Positions 22,547 through 32,910 of a DNA stretch of 64,000 bases are shown here, in pieces. Source of the DNA: Paramarasmius palmivorus (lineage: Eukaryota; Basidiomycota; Agaricomycetes; Agaricales; Marasmiaceae); contig JAYKXP010000094.1 in NCBI GenBank assembly GCA_037176845.1, forward strand, positions 1 through 64,000, written 5' to 3'. Position 1 is the stretch's first letter. The number at the start of each line of letters is the position of its first letter. The notes beneath the pieces are model-generated. The model had not been told where the DNA came from, ran no database searches, and was given only the letters and a program-made list of their open reading frames with translations. The position numbers and the translations under genes are program-made.

Positions 22547-24005
22547 ATGCCGCAAGAAGGTCTTCAATTCGAAGAGCTAGCGCAGATCTATGCCTCAGCT
22601 GCAAGCGTTGTCAATTATGCAGCTCTTGGAGCTGCCCTTTACGCCTCCAAAGCATATACACGGCAGCCTTATCACAATTCTGTGCTCTTGGGGATTGGGT
22701 GGGTTTTAGAACTGATCCATGGGAATCCAAGACGGATATACACTGAATTGGGAGTCCAGTTGCATGTGTTTATATGCCTGGTGATTACCCTACGCCATAT
22801 GGGATATGTTGATTCCAGGAAGGGCGTGACAGTAGAGGAGCAGTTAGCAATATTTTTATATATGTGCGTCACTGGCTTGACTGTTCGGCATGTTGGGGAA
22901 AGGTTTCAAAGGTCAAATGCAACAATTGCACAGTGTGTATGGACTTATTTCATTGCCTCCCAAAATTAAATCAAGACGTAGTTATTTTCAGCTCATGGTA
23001 GATGTTTTCTCAGGGCCTGAATTCTACAACCGCTATGTACGCCTACCATTCATACATGATCCCCCATCACCATACCTCTTTGATAACCCCAAGCTCTGGC
23101 CATTTTTCCGAGGCTGTGTTGGTGCTCTAGATGGCTCACACATTGCATCCAATCCAGCCTCAGAGGACTGTTCCAACTCATGAAATCGCAAAGGATTTGT
23201 ATCGCAGAATATTCTTGCTGCATGCTCTTTCCTTTTGCGGTTTCTCTATGTTCTCACTGGATGGGAAGGATCAGTGACTGATACCTTCCTCTACTCTGAT
23301 GTGCGTGTCTCAGACTTGCGTGTACCAGAAGGCTGTTATTATCTTGGAGATGCAGGATTCACAGTGTCAAAAACAGTGTTGACACCATATCGAGGTGTCC
23401 GTTACCATCTTGCAGAATGGGGTAGAGCCAGGCAAAGGTAAGATGCAAAGCATATCTAGCTTTTAAACTTGTTCTTACACCCATTCAGGCCACATACAAA
23501 AGAAGAGCTCTTCAACCTCCGCCACGCTCAAGCTCGGAATGTAATTGAGCGCATTTTTGGCATCATAAAGCGGCGTTGGAGAATCCTGGTTTTGCCTGCA
23601 CAATTTGACATGAAGCTCCAGGCTCGTATCCCTGCTGCATTAGCAGCCCTGCACAATTTTATCATGGATAATGATATGGAGAACTACCTTTCCGACCTAC
23701 GTGCAGATAAAGATGCAACAGATCCTTCTCCAGGGGCACATGTCGACATCGAGGATACAGTGGAACTTAACCCTTATGGTGAACTTGCGACAGGACAAGT
23801 CACAGAGGAAGAGTATCAGGCAGCACTTCAAAAGTGCAATGAAATTGCAGAGGCAATGTGGGAGCAGTACCAAAAGGTGCTACAGTCTCGTACAGAGACA
23901 GAGATAGATGATTATATAATGTTAGAAGATATACTAGATGAAGGTGGTGAGGAAGATGGTGGAGATAAAGTGGATGAAGTGGATGAAGATGGTGAAATAG
24001 ACTAG
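22547..24005 (+). pseudogene. PIF/Harbinger DDE nuclease (HARBI1-like), one in-frame stop
   Basis: Known: the Harbinger nuclease cuts at TWA targets with a DDE triad. Seen: an N-terminal helical region (YMCVTGLTVRHVGERF near 22860), an intron at about 22937-22989, then GCVGALDGSHI with the first Asp (about 23115), YYLGDAGF with the second Asp (about 23338), an intron at about 23437-23487, and NVIERIFGIIKRRWRIL with the Glu (23540-23590), followed by AALAALHNFI and an acidic tail that stops at 24003-24005. Break: TGA at 23181-23183, one transition from CGA (Arg) in an otherwise conserved stretch just before NRKGFVSQN. If that base were an error the gene would be intact. Confidence 0.8.
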
Positions 24006-24090
24006 ATATCAAGTATTAAGAACTATGAATTAAAGGACTGTAGATATATCTAAAGGAACATGGGATTGAATTAATAGTATATGGAAGAAA

Positions 24091-25390
24091 CTAGTCGTCA
24101 ATCTGAAAGTCAACTTCCCAATCCTTCAGGTCAAGCGCATTCACAACCCAGGCCTTTCGCTTTGGTGTTCCACGTCCAGCCCAATGAACATAAGAGTCTG
24201 CTTTCACAGTACTCTCCAAAAGTGAACCAAGCTGGAGCTGGTGGCGAGTTGATAGCCAGCTGCTCTCCTTCTCGTCAGCCAGCTCCATTGCTTTCTGACG
24301 ACGCATAGGGCTTGGCTCCATCTTGGGAAGCATGCGAGTCATTGTGGTGTTGAAAAACTGACTGAATTCCCCAACCGCATTTCCAATCATCTGAAGACCC
24401 TCACCAGGAGTTACACGCATCCGCTTGACAGAGTTAGACTCTAGGCCGTCAGATGAGCACTTCTTGGAGACAGGCTTCGGAGCAGGTGTGGATGGTGTAG
24501 CCACAGGAGCAGAGGATGAAGGGGTAGGCAGCGTACTTCCAGTATCGGATGGAGCTGCAACAACTGGCAGGGCTGGAGGTGGTGACGGTGCAGGTGATGG
24601 TGAAGCCATATCTCTTTCCATTGCAGCTGCATCCCAATCTGGGCTATGTGGGCGAGGGGTAGAAAGAGAGGTGTTTGAGGGACCTGGAGTGGATTGAGTA
24701 GCTTGGCCACTACCTGCGTTAAGCAGAACAGGGTCAATGGGAATGGAAGTAGCTGGGGAAGCACCAGTAGGGGCAGGAGGTGCATGATTTGGACCTGCTA
24801 CACCTGTCACTGCAGAATAGCGGTGATCGCCCTTTGCCTTCTCCAGCTGTAGCTTGAGGGCATCCTCAAAAAGGGGCCAGCCACAGTTTCGAAAAGGATA
24901 GCAGTCTGGATGGGATAAGACAAGTGAATTTTACACCTGATCCTCATCTGCAGTGGTGATGTTCGCCCCACGCTCATCATCCCAGTGGAGACCAGATGGC
25001 TCACTCTTCAGGTACTTGACAGCGACAAAAATGGTGAGGAGCTATAAGAAGTCAGTAAGTGTCATATCTATAATCAATTTCATTACGTACATCAGCAATC
25101 TTTGAACGAACACCCTCCAACTTCTTCAAACCACCTTGAATAATCCGGTCGTTGAGGTGATCAGCTGCTTTGACAAGAACATTCTTCTTGAATTTCTTTG
25201 TGTCACCAGTACCAGCTACATATGGCTGAAGGAATGCACATAGTTTGGCACAATCAAGAATGGACCAAAAGCAGGCAGCTGTGGGGGAAACCTGTGCGTG
25301 TGGAATATATGTGACCGTTTTCGTCTCTCGAGTGATGCCGGGGATCTCCTGATACCCTTTTCCACGCCCTGGAGTCTTCCATTTGCCCAT
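24091..25390 (-). CDS. SANT/Myb-like second protein of the Harbinger element
   Basis: Starts MGKWKTPGRGKGYQEIPG at 25390. An intron fits at about 25041-25092. After it come LLTIFVAVKYLKSEPSGLHWDDERGANI, then SHPDCYPFRNCGWPLFEDALKL, a Pro/Ser-rich linker and a C-terminal helical block ending at 24091. In the family this DNA-binding helper carries the nuclease to the element ends. Odd: an in-frame TAA at 24931-24933 before NSLVLSHP, where the family has an aromatic or charged residue. A 31-bp GT-AG intron could hide it but would be very short, so I lean to a nonsense change. Confidence 0.6.
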
Positions 25391-25764
25391 TAAATAGAGA
25401 GATGACAAGAGGAACAAGTGAAAATGATGAATGAATGAAGAAGCAAAGTCGTTGAGCTGGCAAAATTTGGTGTGCGAGTGGCAGTGCAGACGTGCAGGAA
25501 TTTTCCCCGCTACATCCTGGCACCAGCGGGAAAATTCCAGCGGTATCTGAACAGGCTCTAACAGCACTATGGCCCAGTTGGATATCACATCTGAATAAAG
25601 CCGTAACCTGACTTTGTTAACCTGAGGCCAGATGTTCAATCCTCTTAAGTGTTTATGTATTTTAACATGAATTATTTAAGTGGACTTGCCATATATGGAC
25701 ACTGGTAATTGCCATCCCTGATGTATCACATTCAACTGGTAATTGCCATAGTCTGATGCATACT

Positions 25765-26490
25765 TGGAGACTCCATGGCTGGGGAGGAAGCCAACCAGCG
25801 ACCTCTTTGGCTCTGATGACCTTCCCTTGCACAGCCATATGGGCCAGGCAGTAGATCTGCAGGATGACACCGTGATACGCTTGGGAATTTTGAAGCCACG
25901 AGAGTCGTCGGAACAGAGCTTGTGATATTCTCGCTGGGACCAGAATTAGTCATATGAATAAAGAAGATACGAATAGAACTTACAACTAGAAGGTGCGGGT
26001 GCAGCCTGCTAATACCTTGCGACTTTCGTATCAGCTAAGGGAAACAGTGAAGGTATTTATCCGTCTGATAGACTCTGTCAGACAGTGATGCGATCCAAAG
26101 CTGATTAGTTACTTTGGTGAACAGTTGTCTAACTCTGACTTGACTCTGACACAGAAGTATGGAAAATGTTTCAGAAAAAAGAGTGGAATCTAGAGAATAC
26201 TGGAGACTGGTCGAACTTGTACTACCAAATAGACGGGCAGGATCCCATACCGTTTGATAAATGCCTTCAATTTGTCTGTCACAATATCCCGATCTGCGGT
26301 TTGAGTAGCTCAGTACACTCGGAACGCCTTGATGAGCGCTCTACCTCACTCGTACATCCCTAGCTGACGTTCATATATCTCTTCGGAAGAGAAGTCAGGA
26401 AGAGGAGGAGGTGGAGGTGGCCTAGTATGTTTGGGCTTAGGAGCCACTGGCTCTGAGGGAACGAACAGGTTTCTGACAGGCTTGGGCATC
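25765..26490 (-). pseudogene. Cys-rich unknown gene, antisense to LTR R (5' part)
   Basis: The likely start is the ATG at about 26490 (MPKPVRNLFVPSEPVAPKPK), followed by a run of six prolines and DFSSEEIYERQLGMYE, then a TGA stop. Further pieces downstream on this strand (to 25765) include the region split off by palindrome F. The upstream ~170 bp hold intron-like sequence. Taken with 17880-19602, this is one gene broken by an insertion and by at least one stop. Pro-rich, low complexity, function unknown. Confidence 0.4.
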
Positions 26491-26999
26491 CTAGAAAAAG
26501 AAAATTAGGAAGAAAAACAAAAAGAAAAGACTGGGAAACACACCTAGAAGCGACTAGTGGAAACGATGATGGTGGGGGAAAAGAAAGAAAGGATTTGGAC
26601 TTGGTTGAACTTTGTGAAAAGCTATATATCACATCTCGAGAATCCTGCTTCTTTTCGATCACATCACAGAAGCTGAGTCATGAAACCGGCAGTCACCAGC
26701 AGAAGTTCGATGACCCTGGAATAGCTAAACTTGGCTGTTCTCCTATGAAGAAAATGTCCTAGGACATCAAAATTAGACGAGGGATTACTAGCTTTGGCGT
26801 GAGGGAAGCGCTCAAAGGTCCATTTGATCATAAGATCAATATGGAAGATGATTGATGCTCGAGGAGGTTTGATAATCCTGGCATCAACTGATCGGACATA
26901 ACGTGGGCAGAGTAAACTGACCGCGCGCATCTCGAATACACCCAGAAAGAAGTTCATATGAACTACTACAGACCGAGGACAGTCTAGATCTTTTGGTTT

Positions 27000-27007
27000 G
27001 GGGGAGA
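27000..27007 (+). other. Polypurine tract before LTR R copy 3
   Basis: GGGGGAGA abuts the TGTGAGGG start of the LTR. The same tract, reverse complemented (TCTCCCCAC), abuts LTR copy 4 at 38632. Shared purine runs at the same edge of two LTR copies mark that edge as the 5' end of a 3' LTR, where plus-strand DNA synthesis is primed. Confidence 0.65.
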
Positions 27008-27427
27008 TGTGAGGGTACCAGAACAAAATCGCTGAAAAACAGTCATTTTGACACTAATTGTTGTGTTCAGAATCACACTAGTACATCATACTAAGTACTA
27101 TATGTCACTACTAGGAACCTAGTAGTGCGCATATGACGAGGAATAAGATAGGCATGCACTGCGTAGTGAATACTAGCTGCACGTGCATAGACGTTGATGT
27201 TGTTGTTAGCCCTATATGATTGCGCTAGGATACACGTCAAAACCTGTAGACCGTATCTATACTCTATTATCAGGCTGGAACCTTATGAGGACATGCTACT
27301 GTACATGGTAGACTTCCTAGTAGGTCATATGGCTACACTACACTCGCGCTATGGGACATATGAGATGGGATAGTGAACGAGGACCAACTACCACAGTGTA
27401 GAAGGACCCTAGGGGATGAATCAGAGC

Positions 27428-30400
27428 CAGTGATGGATCTTAAGGGGTTATTAACCCCGCCAAATCTTGTAGACCCTTAAATACCTTAATAACCCTTAAC
27501 ATAACTTAAGGGTTAATTAAGGTATTGCTGCGCTGCGACCAACTGATTATACCTAGCTACATGTATAGTACAATGGACTTTCAATCTTCATAGTCGTCAC
27601 CCGAACCTTCGAGTTCACCATCATCGGGTTCCTCATCCAAATGCGCAGCCGCGAGTAGCTCCATAAGCCGTGATTCATCGTCAAGAGCCCTCTGTGCTCC
27701 CTGAAGAGTCGTTGATCGTTTTACCTGACCTCCAAACAGTTTTTCCAACATTGTAGGGCGCCACGTAGGCACCCGCACACCTGATTCTGAAGGCTCATGG
27801 CTCTCCATTAAGTGTTCCTTTTCCTGCCATTTTGCGAGCTCTTTCCTCCAAGCGGCCTTTGATTTGATAAAAATAGATTTTTGAGCTTGAGTACGACTCC
27901 TGCCTTCAGCATCTGACTGATCGCTGTCAGTATCTGCCCTGTCCCGTACTACTTCATCATACTGGGGTACCGCCAGCAATGTCTCAGTCTCGTCATCACT
28001 GTGATTCTTGCGTTTCTTGCGAGTTTTAAGCAGACCTTGTGAAGATTGCTGCATCCGAATATCAGCAGTGACCTGATATTGAAACCGGTGAGTGAGAGTC
28101 TGTGGACGTCTTGTTGATACACACCTTGGACATCTTCTCCAGTTTTTTTAGACCAAGTCGATTGCGTCTTTTTGTTTTGTTCACGCTGAAGTCGGAAAAA
28201 GTGCGCTCGAGACCGCCCTGGTTGGGACAGATGTCAAAGAGGATGATCGCAAAGTCAGCTAGGTCTGCAACTGCCTGATCTCCCTTTACAGCCTCCCAGA
28301 ATGCTGTTGGATTCTCGCCCTATGGATTATGATGTTAGCCTGTTCAACAACCAACATATCGCATACATACCAGAGAAGACATAAATGATTCACGTATCTC
28401 CGGGTCTCTGAACGTCTCGAAAGAACCCGTGTTGGCCATGTAAGCAAGAAATGCCTGCGAGACATTCCTGACCTTCAACAAGAGGGTAGCCTGAAATGTC
28501 TCCTCTTCGATGGATGTCTGGGGCTCAGCAGGTGGCTTGGAGTGTATCCGCTTGTATAGCTGACAGTCTATTAATATCTGATACAACAACTGGAGGAGAA
28601 AAAGACGTACATCTGTTACCATTTTGTTCAATGTCAAAACATTGAGGCCAGCCCCATCACCAAATCGGTCCAGTCGCTCGAAGGGGTTTAGGATAAGTGC
28701 AATGATGAACGGCTCCTGATCCAAGTCCTTCCACCGTTGCTCCAACCTCTTCTTCATCCCTGCAGCGACCTTGGCATTGTGGTGTTTTGAGAAATGAAGA
28801 TACAAGCCTGCAAGAGCAATCAAGAATTGGTCAAGGCAAAGGCTGTCTGATTGGGAAATGTTGGTGCTGTAGGTGACAGGCGCAATATCGTTGACGACGA
28901 GCTGTAGCGAGTCCCAATATCCTCGACTCTCTGCAATACCAAGGTGTTCCTTCGCATCTTCTTCAAGCTTTTTCCTCTTCTTCTTATTCTTCTCTGCTCC
29001 GACTTGAGCAGTGATGACCCGTTCACGGTGAAAAAGGGCGGCAGCCTGAAATGGTTCCTGGAGTTCCAGAAGGCGAGAGAATGCAAGGAAGTGGGTGGTC
29101 CACCGAGTTAGATTGGCAAAGATGCACTGGAGCACTTTTCCGGTGCGCTCCCGCTGTTCGTTGTCAAATATCTCCCTGACTTTGTCGTGGTTGTTGATCC
29201 AGCCAATGAAGCCAACAGCTTTCTCGGCAATATCGGCAGCCTCTGGATTCTCCTTAAAGTAATCTCCGAGAATCAGCTGCGTTTGATGTGCAAGACATGG
29301 GAAAACAAAAAGCCAAGGCCGCATGTTCACGAGATCTTTTCCTCCTCTCTGACTCCCACCATCATTATCGCAAACAAAAGCAATGATACGGCACTGGTAC
29401 TGTGCTTCCGCCGAGTCTATCATGTCGCAGAATGCCTTGCACAAGGACACCCCATCCTTATTCCAGTGATTCGTGCGGAGAACCTTGATCAAAAAAGACT
29501 GGACACTGTGAGCATCTATGGGTTATTGGAAGTTCTTGATCACTGACTCGTAAAGCTCAGCTCAGGTGAATTGCTGTTACCACATTTCGTGAATTGCAAC
29601 GCCAGCCATCGGTGCTTTAATCTTATTAGCAAGGATTCATCAGGTACCAAGCAATCATACCTCAGCGTTGCCGTAGACCCCTTAAAAAACTTCTCCAGCA
29701 TCCCCTCCACGTCATCATCAGCATTATCAAGTAACTTCCCTGCAAGATACTTGCGCTCAGGTATCACATTGCAGGCCGTCGCTCGAAACATCAAGAGGAG
29801 TTTGATCACCTCTGGATCCTCAACCCAGCTAAACGGCAGGTGTGCAGAAAGAGTAGCCCGCAGGAACTGGGCAAGTAGTCGAGGGATTTGGTCGGCAGTG
29901 AACAGTATGTCCAGCCCCTTGAACGACTTCAACTGTGTCTGCTTTAAAATCTTCTCTCCCTTCTCATCTAACTTCCGCTTCTTTTGAACAGGACCCTGCT
30001 CATCATCCCCATCATCTGCTATCTTCAATCCATTCTTTGTCGGTACCCTCAAGCTCGGCAGCTCTTTTCGCCTCCTTCGATGCAAATGGACATCTTTTCA
30101 GATGTGCAGCCATTGCTCCCTTTTCTCCGAGGGTTGATTTTGTTTTCTCAACAGCTATCAGTTATCTCAGTAAGTCTCTGTCTTTGTTTAGGTTTGAACA
30201 CGTTACTCACCATCATCAAACCAAGGCTCCGTTACCATCGTTTCATCTGTTCCATCTATATCTATCGGCGCGTCGGAAGGGCGGTGTTGTTTGATGCAGC
30301 GGTAGCAGTATGCCTTGTACTGCGAAGAGTTTTGTTTCTCTCCCCTGTAGAAATATGTCCACAGAGGACCTTTTGCAGGTGGCATATTGGCTGAGACGAT

Positions 30401-30546
30401 TCCCGTTTTGCGGGCTCAATGAAATTTTGTACATAATCACATGATGTTCATATATTAGGTCTTAATTAACCCCTCGAAATTTGAGAACTGTTGTTAACCC
30501 TCTACTTAAGGGCGTTATTAGGTCCTAAGTCCTAAGTCCAACACTG
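27428..30546. mobile_element. hAT element hAT-2, 3.1 kb, 8-bp target duplication
   Basis: Ends CAGTGATGGATCTTAAGG and CCTAAGTCCAACACTG (imperfect inverted repeat with CAGTG/CACTG tips). Both sides carry ATCAGAGC (27420-27427 and 30547-30554). The insertion cuts LTR R copy 3 cleanly, and copies 1 and 4 show the unoccupied LTR sequence (for example GATTCATCCCCTAGGG in copy 4). Holds one transposase gene on the minus strand. Confidence 0.93.
27581..30385 (-). CDS. hAT transposase (DUF659/hAT type), nearly intact
   Basis: Starts MPPAKGPLWTYFYRG at 30385 with a short BED-like module (CYRC…H). Main exons are about 30385-30206, 30131-29660, 29613-29576, 29507-28375 (core: FVCDNDGG, then RPWLFVFPCLAHQTQLILGDYF) and others down to 27581, where an acidic tail ends GSGDDYED. 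The C-terminal block DLADFAIILFDICPNQGGLERTFSDF (about 28200-28275) is the dimerisation region. I find no stop inside the exons that intron placement cannot explain. Exon edges near 29510-29660 are my best fit and not certain. Together with the clean ends this is the best candidate for an active or recently active element here. Confidence 0.75.
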
Positions 30547-31852
30547 ATCAGAGCTATATACCAAATACGGTAGAAGCTGGAGGTGCGAGTCACCTTTGAG
30601 AGCAGAGTTACCAGGATTAGAAATGTCCGAGTAACCGGGTCATCGATACGAGGACCATATGGGGGCTTAACAGCTTTCCCATATCAATCGGAATATCCCT
30701 TGAGCTTCGAGTTGGGATTCCTACTGCTAGTACAGACACTAGTGAGGGACATATAGTCCTATAACAAGGAAGCAGATAGGATTCTGTTCCAGGACTGTTC
30801 TAGGACATAGAAAATATAATATAGAACTACAAGGGCACGGAGCCTACCTTCTTCAGATACGAATCCGAAGCGTTTCGGTCAAGATCGGACTCCTAGCAAG
30901 TTCTGAGCGGAATAACTATGTCCTAGCACTGATATCCGAAACATACCATGCGGAACAGTGCCTCCGTGCGCCACTTCCTAGCAACCAAAAAGTAATATGA
31001 CTTGCAGTCCTGCAAAATAATGTCAAATTCCCACCACCCAAACCTTCCTTTTCTGGTAGATACTTACTTCATATGGACAGAATCCTCTCCTTGTTCTCAT
31101 TTCTTGTATAGTTAATATTACTTTATCGTGTCCACTTTCACTTATATGTAAAATATGTGCGCTTGCAGGTATATAAGCAGCAGGGTTTCCCCTAGGAAGC
31201 TCTCAAGCAATTACCCCACTATATATGTAGCCCTAGTGCACCAATAGCAGAGTTCTTGTCTTCTATTGTTGACCATAGAGGCGATGTGTGCTTAGAAAAT
31301 TAACTTAGAAAATAAACCTTTGAAAAGCCCTTCTCTATATTGAACTAGAGTCATGAAATTAGAACTTTGAGATACCCATAGGACAGAGCTAGTTCATCTA
31401 GTCTCTTTGGATAGGATTGATTGTTTCGGGACTAGTGTGGAGCCCCACTAGATCCCTTTTCACTTGGTGTGGAGCCCCACTAGCTTATAGGTGGCCTGGT
31501 TGTTGTGCTAGTTCGACTAGTGTAACCAGTGCCTTTCATAGGAACAATAGGTCTTTACCCTTGTTGGGTTCAATAGGTTATTTTGCGTCATAGGAACGTA
31601 TAGGAATAGTCATAGATAGGTTTATAGGTTGGCTTGTGTTGTCTTGATCATATCAGGGCTATATTATCATATTACATTGTTTCATTCATCGCTTGTACAC
31701 TTCCCTTGTGTCCTAGTGATTTGTAGATGTTCAACTAGTGTGCTAGTTGATTTCTTGTGTCAATTGTACGGATCCTTTGACAATGTTGAACCCTGCTCGC
31801 ACAACTAGGCATATATATTTCGCTTGTTCACAAGCGTTTTATAAGCCTTACA

Positions 31853-32073
31853 CCGACACCCTCAATTATTGTTGCTACATTTCATCATACTTTCTTCCTA
31901 TTTTACATCTTTTATCCTTTGACTCAGTTCTGTACTCCTGTATTTGATTTATCTATTCTTTTCCTCACATATAGTTCCATGTTCTGAGGTATGTTTGTTC
32001 CCTGATTGTTTCCTAGATATCTTACTGATAATACTCTACAGTACTCATACTTATTCGTACTCTATCCTTGACA
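31853..32073 (+). repeat. Ty1/copia 5' LTR, truncated
   Basis: Matches 39605-39878 of the 3' LTR, including ATTGTTGCTACATTTCATC and CTATCCTTGACA at the end (32073). The first ~45 bp of the LTR are missing where LTR R copy 3 abuts. It lacks a 43-bp stretch (TTGCCTACCTCAGCC…) present in the 3' LTR. Confidence 0.8.
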
Positions 32074-32090
32074 GGTTATGGGCCCCGTGC
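32074..32090 (+). promoter_or_regulatory. Copia primer binding site, half-tRNA-iMet type
   Basis: GGTTATGGGCCCCGTGC follows the LTR end directly. Its first 11 bases are complementary to the anticodon stem-loop of eukaryotic initiator tRNA-Met (which reads GGGCCCATAACC), not to a tRNA 3' end. Drosophila copia and some fungal copia elements prime from a cut half of tRNA-iMet. Match beyond the first 11 bases is weaker. Confidence 0.65.
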
Positions 32091-32187
32091 TTTAAACACT
32101 GCACCAGGATAACCACAGACACACCATTATCAAATCTACAGCTCATCATATCTTGGCATTCTATTATTGTGCTGCATATCTGGCAGC

Positions 32188-32910
32188 ATGGCAACCTCTA
32201 TGCCTTCGAATTACACAACTATACAAACTCTACCTGAAGACCAACACTTTGATGGCAAAAATTACATTACATGGAAGGATATCATGATACCCATGGGATG
32301 TATCAAAGGCCTTGACATATACTGGACTGGAAAGGTTCAGGTACCAGCTCCCCATGGATATCTATCACCTCTTCCTTATACCCCAGCTATCCCAACTACC
32401 ATTAATGACCCAATTTCAAGCCTCTTGGAATATAATCTCCATGAATCAGTGACATACCTCATCATCTGGAATAACATTAAAAATCCTACCGGCCTTAGTA
32501 TCCCATCTGGGAAGACTTTGCATGAGCTGTGGACCTATTTGGAGAAAGAGTTCCTCACCGTCAGTATCTTGGCGAGGCAGAGGAAGGAGGACAATTTACA
32601 TACCTGCTGTTACTTTGAGGAAAAGTTCACAGGAGATGATGGATATGCAGAGAAGATGTGCCTACTCCGCAAGGCTGCAGTAGATGCCAGTGCGACCATT
32701 ACTGATGACACTTCTACACCTGTTGACCATGTATCAGCACTCAAGGCTGAAGTAGCCCAGCTCCGTGCTCTACTTGCAAAGGAACCAATCAGAAAGGGCC
32801 TGAACAATCCAGACTTAAAGTGCTCCAACCCAAACTGCAACGGGAAGGGCCATACCATCAATAACTGCTGGAAATTGGGGGGCAGAAAGCAGAGGCAGTA
32901 TCCACCTTAG
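32188..32910 (+). pseudogene. Copia Gag region
   Basis: Starts at an ATG at 32188 (MATSMPSNYTTIQ). The N-terminal half (FDGKNYITWKDIMIPMG) is the usual copia Gag opening. The zinc knuckle CSNPNCNGKGHTINNC (spacing C-4-C-4-H-4-C) is at about 32821-32868. TAG at 32908-32910 interrupts what is a single gag-pol frame: the next section (32929 onward) is in the same frame, and the stop is one transition from CAG. Gag packages element RNA into virus-like particles. Confidence 0.8.

Larger units (their letters stand above)
22410..25558. mobile_element. PIF/Harbinger element with ~90-bp inverted repeats and TAA target duplication
   Basis: Ends GAGCCTGTTCAGATACCGCT (22410) and its mirror AGCGGTATCTGAACAGGCTC (ends 25558). 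The inverted repeat extends to about 90 bp each side. TAA flanks at 22407-22409 and 25559-25561. The left arm of palindrome F at about 19780-19810 gives the intact pre-insertion sequence. It carries the two classical Harbinger genes: a DDE nuclease on plus and a SANT/Myb-like protein on minus, converging at about 24.05 kb. 3149 bp long. Confidence 0.92.
19603..25760. mobile_element. Palindromic (foldback) element F, holding two nested insertions
   Basis: Left arm 19603-~21140 and right arm ~21150-22409 plus 25559-25760 are reverse complements. The termini are AATTACCAGTTGAATGTG and its mirror CACATTCAACTGGTAATT. After removing the Harbinger element (with one TAA) and the 392-bp MITE (with one AAT), the two arms read continuously against each other, giving an original element of about 2.6 kb with its centre near 21145. 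No open frame is convincing. It is either a foldback transposon or a non-autonomous element with very long inverted repeats. It sits in the Cys-rich gene. A target duplication is not clear at its ends. Confidence 0.8.
27008..31852 (+). mobile_element. Long LTR R, copy 3 (plus orientation), split by hAT-2
   Basis: First part 27008-27427 begins TGTGAGGGTACCAGAAC. Second part 30555-31852 ends …ATAAGCCTTACA, a slightly decayed form of CCTCACAACA. Without the hAT insertion the LTR is about 1.7 kb. It is preceded by a polypurine tract, so it is a 3' LTR. Its right end abuts the truncated copia LTR. A TATA motif lies at 31170-31177. Confidence 0.8.

Noticed and set aside
24425..24697. Plus-strand Gly/Val-rich frame in the Harbinger element
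   Set aside because: Antisense to the Pro/Ser linker of the SANT-like gene.
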